Under the pieces are notes generated by a model that ran no database searches, had not been told where the DNA came from, and was given only the letters and a program-made list of their open reading frames with translations. From a bacterium (lineage in GTDB: Bacteria; Armatimonadota; Zipacnadia; Zipacnadales; Zipacnadaceae), in the NCBI GenBank assembly GCA_030615605.1, contig JAUWYY010000012.1, forward strand, positions 1 to 64,000: a stretch of 64,000 nucleotides of DNA, given 5' to 3'. The translations under genes and the position numbers were made by a program. Below, in pieces: positions 47,817 to 56,759 of this stretch. Each line of letters opens with the position of its first letter. Within the stretch, counting starts at the first letter, position 1.

Positions 47817-49342
47817 TCATCTACTCAGGTGGCTCACAGCCAGTTCAATCTCCATTTCCTGATGATCCGAGTGCCAGGTAGCACTTAGGTCAGGCGAGGC
47901 TTCGTTGCAGCGCGGGTACCTGCCAGTAAAGTACACCTCCGGTTCAAAATCCAAATTGTACAAGTGCGCCAGAGCGCCTGACAATACCCAATCGTTTTTG
48001 AAAACAGAGACGGGCCCGTAGTCTGCCGGCGCATTCTCCACGCAAATTGAACGCGCCGACTCGGGCCATTGCGGGAGAGCAGTTTTGAAGCCAACCAGAT
48101 ATTGCTGCTGGATCAGATTGGCCTCACGATAGGCTGAGACTACACCGAATATTGCATTCGCGGAGAAGGCTATTATCAATAGCAATGGCACCCACGCTGC
48201 TCGCCGAAAAGCTCAGTGCAGCAGAATAATCAGGGCAAACGACAGCCACGGAGCTACCGGATACAATGCTCGCACCGGGAAGTAAGAGCTAAGCACAAAG
48301 GGAGCAATGCCGCCCAGTGCCGCCAGTATGCAAGGGACCAGGAACGGAGACATCTGCTTGACTCGCTGTGGGTCGCTGCGCCGGGCCGCGACGACCACCG
48401 TCGCCAATATGATGACGATACCGGGCCAGACCCACGGATGGTTCGTCAGCCACTGCAGACCAATACCCTGGGTGGTCCAGCCCAGATATACGCGGAAGGG
48501 CCCTAGGAATTTTGCCAGCGACAACTGGAAAGCCAGTTCGCGTGAGTATCCTGTCAGATAGCGCGTACTCATGAAAAAGCCCAGTCCTATGACTGAGCCC
48601 AGGATCCATGCCGGTACTGTCTCACGCCACAGTTCGGTCACCTTGCCCCGCAGTAACCAAATTCCAACCGCCAGGCCCAATGCGATAAGCGCGCTCAGCT
48701 CATAGAACAGCACACAAAGAAATAGCAGCAGGAAGACTATAGTCCGCCGCCTTGTCATCGAGATACTCGGACTCATGCTGACATGGGCCGCAATCAGCAA
48801 CAGCAAAGCCGCAACTAAGTACTGACCGGCAGCGAACCAAAAACAGCCTGGGCATGCAACGGTAGCAGCGCCAGCATAGCTGCTGCCAGGGTTGCTGCGG
48901 AGCTGTTTTGATTGACTCGCATAATCAAAGCATACAGCAGAAGACAGCAGCTCAGATGCATCGCCAGTTGCACAAGATGCGTGATCGCTGTGTTTAACGA
49001 AAACAGAATCGCCAAGTAGTAGACCAGGAAGGCGAGAAAAGGTCTACCCGCTGCCTGGAGGTGCCCCTTGATAAAGTAGTCAAAATCGTGGGTGGTGGCC
49101 GCATATATCAAGCAGTGATCGTCGCCATGAATGCCCAGTCGAGCCACGTCGGGGACAAGGATGATGAAAACGACTGTCAATATGACCAGCACTGCCCAGT
49201 GCCGCCTGGCTCCCGCAGATAGCACCGCCATCCGCCTCTGCAGTGTTGTAGTCTCCTCAGAATTCACCGCGACCTCCACATCAACCAATCCTTTGCTAGG
49301 GCAGTCGGGCGTCACTGCTCCAGTCAATACTGCCGTCCTCAT
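47817..49342 (-). pseudogene. polytopic membrane (glycosyltransferase-like) protein broken into three ORFs
   Basis: ORFs 48815-49342, 48213-48806 and 47817-48191 read as one protein; frameshift near 48830 (VFGSLP|..GQYLVAALLLLIAAH) and in-frame TGA at 48213-48215 (LIILLH*AFRRAAWVPLLLIIAF). Confidence 0.7.
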
Positions 49343-49366
49343 CGTAGGCAGTCAAGCCAGATTCGG

Positions 49367-49621
49367 TTAGAGCCTAGCGAAAGGGGGCAATACCACTTCC
49401 CGGATGTGGTTGGCCACGGGCAGATTCTCCCACCCGCTGGCCGGTTGAATCGGTACTTCCGTAAGGACCTCCGGCTCGTAGCCACTCAGTGAGCGATTTA
49501 CATGACCACGAGTTTGGGAAAGCTCGTGTAGACCGCCTTCGGCGACCAGTCGCTCGACAATTGTCGGGGTGAATGCGTCCAGGCCGACGATTACCAGTTT
49601 CTTCGCCCTTGAACTACTCAT
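49367..49621 (-). pseudogene. alkaline phosphatase/type I phosphodiesterase superfamily remnant
   Basis: KKLVIVGLDAFTPTIVERLVAEGGLHELSQTRG start typical of the family, but only about 84 aa. Confidence 0.45.
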
Positions 49622-49722
49622 GACATTGTTTGCTCCCAAACTACACTTCTGCATTCTTAGAGTTAGCTTATTTTGCTTTGTGCTCACTTTCGCTTACACA
49701 GTGAAAGTCACCTCCCGGCGGT

Positions 49723-50295
49723 GTGGGAAGGATTATGCTGGCTGCCCGCGAAAGACATCTCCGCGCGTCAATCACAATGCTGTGCGCGCCTTCATATCTT
49801 GCTCTGAAACCATTATGTGGTCTTCTCGGCGAGGCTGAGGAGTCGTGGCGACTGTGGGCGCAGTGGTCGGGAGTCATAGCTGCCGACGAGCCGTATACTC
49901 AGCGCGTGTTTCAGGCGGCGCCTGAGCTGCAGTTGATTGCTCGCGACGGCGCCGGCTTTGACAGCATTGACTTGCAAGCCGCGACTCGTCACGGCGTGAT
50001 TGCCAACAACGCTCCGGTGGTACATGAGGCGGCGGCCGATCTCACCTGGAGGCTGATTCTGGCTACAGTGCGCAGGATAGTGGTGGCTGACCGCGGTGTT
50101 CGGGAGGGCCAGTGGGCGGATCGGGACGCTTACCTGTCGTCAGGAGTTCACGGCAAGACTCTCGGCATAGTCGGCCTGGGTTGGGTGGGGCGGGCGGTAG
50201 CACGCCGGGGTAGCGGCTTTGATATGAATGTTATTGCCTATGATGTGGCGGATCTCGCGGTAGCTGGGGAGTTGAAAGGGCGGCTGGCATCCTAA
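49723..50295 (+). pseudogene. truncated D-isomer-specific 2-hydroxyacid dehydrogenase
   Basis: LQLIARDGAGFDSIDLQAATRHGVIANNAPVVHEAAADLT...GKTLGIVGLGWVGRAVARRGSGFDMNVIAYD, then stops before the C-terminal catalytic half. Confidence 0.65.
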
Positions 50296-50365
50296 CGAGG
50301 GGCCCCAAGGCACCATCTATGCCCAACGGGCAAAGCGGCAGAGATAGGATTCGAGATGAGAAATG

Positions 50366-50395
50366 TTGACAATGTTACCTAATTGGGGGTAATAT
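50366..50395 (+). promoter_or_regulatory. sigma70-like promoter
   Basis: TTGACA - 18 nt - TAATAT. Confidence 0.45.
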
Positions 50396-50484
50396 GACCG
50401 TCAAGAGAGTTACAAACTCACATTCTGCAGATAAATGTCTGAGAAGGAGAGAAATTCCTGCGTCGGATGGGGAATCTTAACAGT

Positions 50485-50511
50485 AGCAATAAACCATATG
50501 GGCAATTCCGG
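50485..50511 (+). repeat. dispersed leader repeat copy A
   Basis: agcaataaaccatatgggcaattccgg. Confidence 0.8.
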
Positions 50512-50630
50512 TTGAAATCGTGCCTCGCTCTCGCAGAGTACTCGCTGAAGCCGCGCGATGGTCGCGGAGGAAAGGCTAAATGGGAAATGTCAGTTTAGGG
50601 CACTTTTGACAACCTTCAACGGAGGGAAGC

Positions 50631-51053
50631 ATGAAAACTAACAACGGTAAGTTGGCAAGCATGAGGATGTTGTTGGTTTTGTTGTGAGGACTGGTTATTT
50701 GGAATTATTCTGGCAATTCGGTAACCGCTGCTGAGACATTCGGGCCAGAACTAATCGTTAACGGAGACATGGAGGAAGGAAATCCTCCCGTCGGTTGGAA
50801 TGCTGGCGGAAGAATCGGAATGGGCGCGGATACCGACTCCCATTCCGGCAAACAGAGCCTGAGGATATTCGCTGTGCATCATCAGAGCTCGGTTTCGCAT
50901 AGTGTCACGATAAAGCCGGATACGAAGTATCGGGCTGAATTATGGTACAAATGCAGCGGAGTCGGAGAAGTAATATGCTGTGTTCGCGTAGTGGCCTTGC
51001 CCCCGAAAACGAATCCAGGAGTAATGTTGGTACTTGAGAAATCTGGACTGTAG
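50631..51053 (+). pseudogene. secreted carbohydrate-binding-module-like protein with in-frame TGA in signal peptide
   Basis: MKTNNGKLASMRMLLVLL*(TGA 50685-50687)GLVIWNYSGNSVTAAETFGPELIVNGDMEEGNPPVGWNAGG... Confidence 0.6.
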
Positions 51054-51105
51054 TCTCGCTAACAGTCGGCAGGAATTAGTGCAGGGCACAGAGAATACCA
51101 GACGC

Positions 51106-51130
51106 AGCAACAGACGATATGGGAAATCCC
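51106..51130 (+). repeat. dispersed leader repeat copy B
   Basis: agcaacagacgatatgggaaatccc. Confidence 0.8.
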
Positions 51131-51206
51131 AATTCTGCTGGAGAAGACAAGCGGCATGACTTATCCTTAGGTGGCGCGCAAGCCACAGGCCCGGAAGGAT
51201 GAACCC

Positions 51207-51368
51207 ATGCCAGGCAAGAGAATAGCACCCAGTGAGCAGGTGTGCCATAGACTGGAGGACTTTCTGCCGGGGAGCATCGGGCAGGACGAGTCGCCGACAT
51301 CGACGTTGCTGAACCTGGTGGCGCGGGGCGTGCGGCAGGAGGCCCTGGAGGCGGAGCAGCAAGAATAA
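51207..51368 (+). mobile_element. IS256/Mutator-type transposase N-terminal remnant
   Basis: MPGKRIAPSEQVCHRLEDFLPGSIGQDESPTSTLLNLVARGVRQEALEAEQQE*; 'L..a.r.v.QEALEAE' resembles IS256-family N-termini, truncated. Confidence 0.5.
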
Positions 51369-51460
51369 CGGGAGACTGGGTTTCCCGCATCATCGAGAGC
51401 GACGACCACTATATTCTGTACGCGGCGGCCGCCGTACAGCAAGTCAGAAAGGGACGCACG

Positions 51461-52231
51461 ATGGAGATCGTAGTCTTCGGCAGTGCCGGCTGGGTGGGAC
51501 GGGCGATCCTGTCCCGATCCGTCAACCGAGCGGAGATCCGGGCATTCGACCAGGGACCCGAGGCCTGGGACGAGTTGCGCGACATCGACGGAGACTGGAC
51601 AGGCGGCGAGGTGATACACGGGGACATCAGCGACTTCTCGACCGTCGCCCGCGCGGTGTCCGGCATGGACGCGGTGATCCACACCGCGGTCTACTATTCG
51701 AGGGGAGACATGGACGACGACCCGCGGCCGTTCCTGGTCAATCTGAAGGGATTGTGGAACGTGCTCGAGGCGGCCCGGCGGCATGACGTCGGGACCGTTG
51801 TTCACGTCGGGTCATGCATGACGATCCACCCCAGGGGGCTGTTCTTTGACGCAGATGTGCGCTCAACCGAAGGGGGTCTGTACGGGATCTGCAAGCGGCT
51901 CCAGGAAGAGATGTGCCGTCAGTTTTATGACGCGTTCGGCATGAGGACAGTCGTTCTCCGGCCTGACCACATCGTGGATAGCCGTCTGGGCATCGAACGG
52001 GATCGAGGAAAGGTCGGCACGGAGGAGCACCCCTGGCGGATGGGATGGGTCTGTCGTCACGACCTGGCCGAGGCGTGTCTGCTTGCTGCGGAGAACAAGC
52101 AGATTGACCATGAGGTCCTTCACATTGTCGGTACCCCGGGCGCCGAGCAATACTGCAACGTCAATCGAGCCAAGAAAGTTCTGGGCCTGGAATTCCGTGG
52201 AGACTTGGATCGATTCCGGCACCCCGCGTAA
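51461..52231 (+). CDS. NAD(P)-dependent epimerase/dehydratase (extended SDR)
   Basis: MEIVVFGSAGWVGRAILSR...DAVIHTAVYYSRGDMDDDPRPFLVNLKGLWNVLEAARRHDV...YGICKRLQEE. Confidence 0.85.
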   Translation: MEIVVFGSAGWVGRAILSRSVNRAEIRAFDQGPEAWDELRDIDGDWTGGEVIHGDISDFSTVARAVSGMDAVIHTAVYYSRGDMDDDPRPFLVNLKGLWNVLEAARRHDVGTVVHVGSCMTIHPRGLFFDADVRSTEGGLYGICKRLQEEMCRQFYDAFGMRTVVLRPDHIVDSRLGIERDRGKVGTEEHPWRMGWVCRHDLAEACLLAAENKQIDHEVLHIVGTPGAEQYCNVNRAKKVLGLEFRGDLDRFRHPA

Positions 52232-52325
52232 CACCTGCAGCCCTTGGGTCCGATCGGGAACGGGCCGGGCAGGACGACATTGCCCGCAAGAAGGGTTAGT
52301 GCAGACAACAGAAAATGTTAAACGG

Positions 52326-52350
52326 AGCAACAGATGATATGGGAAATCTC
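52326..52350 (+). repeat. dispersed leader repeat copy C
   Basis: agcaacagatgatatgggaaatctc. Confidence 0.8.
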
Positions 52351-52361
52351 AGGCAAGGAGG

Positions 52362-53165
52362 ATGAGTACAGACATGGCACCGAAAGTCGACGTGGAGTTT
52401 CTGAAGAATTACCCGAACGCAGAGAAGTCCTTTTTGGAAATCTGCAAGGAATTTCTGGACAAGCTTGAGGAAGGTCAGGGAGACAATTTCAGGAAAGCGG
52501 GAGAAGTCATAGGTAAGCGTCTGATCCAGGACAAGGTCATATTTGCCGTGGGAACTGGCGGGCACACATACATGCCGGTGATGGACATGGTACACCGAGC
52601 CGGTGCGCTGGTGGCGGTGGACGGCATACTGGACCTATCCACATCTCCTTTTGCCGGCGGAACCCGCAGCATTCGCTTGGAGAGGCTGGCTGGATACTAT
52701 ACCGAGTTGATTGACCTCTACCAGATCGGCAAAGACGATGTGGTTATCGTTTTCAACAACATCGGCGTCAACAATGCTTCCATAGAGGCTTGCGTGGCAG
52801 CGCGGGAACGCGGGGCTTTTGTTATTGCAGTCAGTAGTGTTGCCTGGCACGAGGCAATCCCTGCCGACCATTCCACACGTCATGCCAGCAAAAAACACAT
52901 GAGTGACGTGTGCGATCTCTACATTGACGACTACAACCCGGTAGGCGATTCGGTGCAGATTGTTCCCGGCCTGGGGACGCCCATTTCCCCTATTTCCACC
53001 ATCACCTATGGGTACCTGACCCGCCGCATAGAGGAAGAAGCCATCCGCTATATTCTGGGCCAGGGAGTGGAACCAGAGGTTTTTTGGAGTGGCAACCTGA
53101 AGGACGGTATGGATAAGAACCGGCAGTATGAGCGTAAGTATTTCCGCCGCTTGAAAATATTCTGA
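52362..53165 (+). CDS. SIS-domain sugar isomerase-like protein
   Basis: VIFAVGTGGHTYMPVMDMVHRAGALVAVDG...DDVVIVFNNIGVNNASIEACVAARERGAFVIAVSS. Confidence 0.75.
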   Translation: MSTDMAPKVDVEFLKNYPNAEKSFLEICKEFLDKLEEGQGDNFRKAGEVIGKRLIQDKVIFAVGTGGHTYMPVMDMVHRAGALVAVDGILDLSTSPFAGGTRSIRLERLAGYYTELIDLYQIGKDDVVIVFNNIGVNNASIEACVAARERGAFVIAVSSVAWHEAIPADHSTRHASKKHMSDVCDLYIDDYNPVGDSVQIVPGLGTPISPISTITYGYLTRRIEEEAIRYILGQGVEPEVFWSGNLKDGMDKNRQYERKYFRRLKIF

Positions 53166-53262
53166 TGTCCAACTGCAAGCGGGGTTTCTTTTGCACTATG
53201 AATGGGTTACAACGCTCGTGAACGGTTACGGGAAACTGAACAATTGAAGGAGGCAAGTTGGA

Positions 53263-54501
53263 GTGATAAGTGAGAGAGCTGAGGCGCTTTCGCCGTCTCA
53301 ACGTTATCTGGAATTGGTTCGCAAGCACATTGAAGGCATCCGCGAGGATATACCGCACTTGATCGCAACAGGCGAGAAGATGGCGGGCTATCTGCTGAAC
53401 GGGGGAAATATTTGCACGCCAGCGGTGAATCCTTTTTGGCCGCCGGAATTTGGGGGTCGTGCCGGCGGACTCATGTGCATCAAAGGCAATGTGGACAACA
53501 GCAAGGATGTGGCTTATTTCGCGCTGAAGGATGCGGGTAAGTCCGACCCAGCCAAGAACGAAGAATTGCAGAAGCTGATCGAAGGCAAGGCGCATCTGTT
53601 CGTCATCGGGCGTCGGGAAGACCTTGGCCCCCTGGCCGATCATCCCCGTATCGAGGCGTGCACGGGCGGGACCGATCCCGAAGAAGGGTTTTATCAATAC
53701 GACGAATTCGCGCCGCTTGCCAATGTGCGCGAATTCGAGCAGTTCGTCCGGGGATGGATCACGGCCGGTGAAATGATCGCGGCCTGCATCAGGGCGGAAA
53801 AAATGCCGGTTGTATGGATGAGCGTCTGGCTGGAAGGCTCGCATGCGCGTAATGCCAGTTTCGCTCATAACGAGCAGAGTAATTACGGCGAGCCGCGTGA
53901 ATTTGGGTGGAGTTCTCCATTGCAGTTATTTCATCGGAACCGCATTATTCCGCCGTTAGCGCCGGGGTATGTGGCGGAAGAATTTCTCAAAGCAGCGGTA
54001 CTATTTGTCGATGCTTTGGACAAACAAAGCGCGATTCTCAACAAGGCTGGCCAGTGGATGGCTGATGCCTTTTTGGCCAAGAAGCGGATTTGGACTGTGG
54101 CCACAGGTCACAGCTATCCGGAGATACTGGAACTGCCCGAAAAGCACAACTATCCCATTGAATGGGGCGCGCCTCTCCACAGCATCCTCCGGGCGATTCC
54201 AGACGATCTGAAAAAGGGCGATGTCGCCCTGCATCTGGGTTATATCCCGATTCATCTGAAGAATCTGAAGAATCTGCTCAAGCGTGGGGTAAATTACATT
54301 CATACCACTCCGTTCGGCAAGCTGGCCGAGATGCCCGAATGCCCGAACTTCCTTTGGTTTGACCTCCCCTGGCGTCCCGCGGATGCCTGGGTTGACGTGC
54401 CAGGCTACGGTGTGCGGATTGTCCCTTCCAGCAGTACGGCCCATAGCATCGCGTACAACGCTATTCTGTGCGAGATGGCGGAACAGCTCGGGTGGAAATG
54501 A
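53263..54501 (+). CDS. SIS-like sugar isomerase-related protein (GTG start)
   Basis: 412 aa, KRIWTVATGHSYPEILELPEKHNYPIEWG, GDVALHLGYIPIHLKNLKNLLKRGVNYIHTTPF. Confidence 0.6.
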   Translation: MISERAEALSPSQRYLELVRKHIEGIREDIPHLIATGEKMAGYLLNGGNICTPAVNPFWPPEFGGRAGGLMCIKGNVDNSKDVAYFALKDAGKSDPAKNEELQKLIEGKAHLFVIGRREDLGPLADHPRIEACTGGTDPEEGFYQYDEFAPLANVREFEQFVRGWITAGEMIAACIRAEKMPVVWMSVWLEGSHARNASFAHNEQSNYGEPREFGWSSPLQLFHRNRIIPPLAPGYVAEEFLKAAVLFVDALDKQSAILNKAGQWMADAFLAKKRIWTVATGHSYPEILELPEKHNYPIEWGAPLHSILRAIPDDLKKGDVALHLGYIPIHLKNLKNLLKRGVNYIHTTPFGKLAEMPECPNFLWFDLPWRPADAWVDVPGYGVRIVPSSSTAHSIAYNAILCEMAEQLGWK

Positions 54502-54583
54502 CGAGAAGGAGCTGTCTGAGAACTGTCCTGTCATATGCAATGATGCGATCCAAGTCAATGTTGGGAGCGGAATGTCCCTTAGA

Positions 54584-54610
54584 AGCAACAAACCATATGG
54601 GCAATTCCGG
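54584..54610 (+). repeat. dispersed leader repeat copy D
   Basis: agcaacaaaccatatgggcaattccgg. Confidence 0.8.
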
Positions 54611-54787
54611 ACACTGGTGTTCATCCCCCGGTGCTGGGGCGTGGGTGCTATTGCTCTGTGGCTATCAGCAAAGCGGAAATGACAACAAGCAATTGGTAAG
54701 TACGGGTACAACTCTACGAAGGAGGGACTGACAACGACTGACTCGAATGATCGTGGTAGCCGTCCGCACCAGAGGGGAAGCACCCGC

Positions 54788-55090
54788 ATGAGGCTCGTCA
54801 TTCGCGTTGAGGCAATCAAGGGCCGCTGCCCTGTCTATGACGTGGGCGATCTGATCGTCCTGGACGGCGGTATCCGCCTCAACCTCCGCGAGACCACCAA
54901 CGGCTGCATGCACTCTTTCGCATCGATCATTCCATACCACATAGCTCTCGCCAACGGCGTCAAGCCCGAGCAGATGGGCCTTGCTCACAAAGACAGAAAA
55001 GACGGCAAGGCGTACGTCCAGTGCCTGGACCCGTGTGACGTGACCGGCGGCGGCACGGTCACGTTCAGCATCGAGAGACAGGGAAGCTGA
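54788..55090 (+). CDS. TIGR04076-type small protein
   Basis: MRLVIRVEAIKGRCPVYDVGDLIVLDGGIRLNLRETTNGCMHSFASIIPYHIAL...KDGKAYVQCLDPCDVTGGGTVTFSIER. Confidence 0.8.
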   Translation: MRLVIRVEAIKGRCPVYDVGDLIVLDGGIRLNLRETTNGCMHSFASIIPYHIALANGVKPEQMGLAHKDRKDGKAYVQCLDPCDVTGGGTVTFSIERQGS

Positions 55091-55136
55091 CCGGCAAGCA
55101 GGCGGCTGATGGGGTAAACACCAGGCGCAACTGACT

Positions 55137-55621
55137 TCATTTGCTCTGCAGGCCGATGCGGTCTACGGGGATAGGCTCGAAGCCTAACGCTAAGGCCGGC
55201 GAGTCCGGCTTCAGCCGGTAGTCACCGTTCTCGACATCAACAAACAGCGGATCGGCGACCACAGAATGAGCATCAAAGCCCATCTGCTGCCACTGACGTA
55301 AGAACTGCCCGGCGCACCTCTGCCGACCAGCGCGCCTTCCTCATCGTAGTACAAATTGTAGTCACACTCAGAGACTCCGTGTCCGTCGCGGGTGGCCAGT
55401 AATGCTGCCCCCCGGTTAATAGCACAAACGATGTTTCTGACAAAGCGGCTGCCCTGACCGCCCATCCTCAAGTCCATCCGCCGCTGAAAGCTGCCGATGA
55501 AGATATTGTTTTCGATCAAGTTATTATTGGGATCGCCGACCGGCATACTGACTCCACCCAGCACATTACCCACACAGATGTTGCCATAGATCCTCACGTT
55601 GATCGGTGAATTGTCCATACA
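55137..55621 (-). pseudogene. right-handed beta-helix (pectate-lyase-like) C-terminal fragment, frameshifted
   Basis: NVRIYGNICVGNVLGGVSMPVGDPNNNLIENNIFIGS...ECDYNLYYDEEG then shifted frame RQWQQMGFDAHSVVADPLFVDVENGDYRLKPDSPALALGFEPIPVDRIGLQSK*. Confidence 0.8.
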
Positions 55622-55652
55622 TGCTGGATACATCACCGCCTGATACCACGAT

Positions 55653-55889
55653 AAGAACGCCACGGCGTTGCACTTCGCCGCATTGGGAGGGCAAGCCGAG
55701 GGCACAAGAGTTCTTCTTGCTGCGGGGGCTTCCGTGAAGGCGCAGACAGAGCACGGCCTGACGCCTCTTCATCTGAGTGCACCAAGAGGCAATGCGCAAA
55801 CAGTTGAGGTCTTATTGGACGCGGGAGCTGCGGTCAACCCCATAGACTCATCTGGTAGGACAACCGCTCCACATCTGGCATTCCTCTAA
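55653..55889 (+). pseudogene. ankyrin-repeat protein fragment
   Basis: ATALHFAALGGQAEGTRVLLAAGASVKAQTEHGLTPLHLSAPRGNAQTVEVLLDAGAAVNPIDSSGRT; about 2 ankyrin repeats, no upstream start. Confidence 0.7.
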
Positions 55890-55921
55890 TCCGAACGCAG
55901 TCAACAATTGGTTTCAGCGAG

Positions 55922-56607
55922 CTACCTTTCTCCTTCATTGGTACATTGTGGCTGAGGGTCTATCCCCTTAACCGGAACAGCCCAGGTGTGGCCGCCATCG
56001 CAAGACCTTCGCATGACTATGCCGCCGCCTAGCTCGAAGAAAATGGCTGCACTTCCGTCCTTGAGTATTGATAGTTCGGCTTCCATTGTCTCAGCAATAC
56101 ACCCGCGCGTCAGCTCCCGCAGTCTCTGGTCGCCCTCTACTATCGACAGGGGCGCGTCATCCACACCCACAAATCCCATCGAGCACTACGGCCGCCAGCG
56201 GATCAGGCTGACGCCACCTAGCAGATAGTTGCCGTGGCAGGTGAGTATGGAGCCATCGTCCAGCAGCATCTGGTAAAGGTGTCCGCAGTTGCCATCCACC
56301 CAGTATTTGCCGTCATAGTATTCATACTCGTCCAGGATGTAGCTGCGGCTCAAGTCCCAGGTCAGCCCGTTGTCCTCACTGAGTGTAGCAAAGACGCCAA
56401 ACGGCAGGTGGTAGGAAGCATAGGCACACAGGATACGCCCGTCGGCCAGTTTGAGTGGATGGCCATCAACTCCAGAATGCTGGCAAACGGCTGCTGGTCG
56501 AGGCGTGAGTTCATGCCTGGTGTCTCCTGGGCGATGGTCAGGCCGACCGTTAACGGGCACAGGCAGATTGCTATTGCCAATATAAAGCACAGCTTGTCAA
56601 CATTCAT
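55922..56607 (-). pseudogene. BNR/sialidase-like protein relic (fragments)
   Basis: LSEDNGLTWDLSRSYILDEYEYYDGKYWVDGNCGHLYQMLLDDGSILTCHGN..., RRSCDGGHTWAVPVKG and a detached signal peptide MNVDKLCFILAIAICLCPLTVGLTIAQETP, in different frames. Confidence 0.6.
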
Positions 56608-56759
56608 GGCAAGGGCCCCCTCTGCATTGCTTCACGTATAGTCGCCCTGCCAAATCAGCTTGCTAAGTACGAGCGAAGACACCCTCCTGCAGCCATCCCG
56701 GCTCCCGGTGCCGCGCAGCACCGGGAGCTTGGGCTTGCTTGTACCAGTCCCCCGCCAGC

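Noticed and set aside
48213-50687. Idea that in-frame TGA codons indicate recoding (code 4/25 or selenocysteine)
   Set aside because: TGA serves as genuine stop in many intact, overlapping genes here (e.g. 40733-40735, 43839-43841), and affected genes also carry frameshifts or truncations; no SECIS-like need.
53002-53868. 288-aa minus-strand ORF
   Set aside because: Antisense to the SIS-like genes, no motifs.
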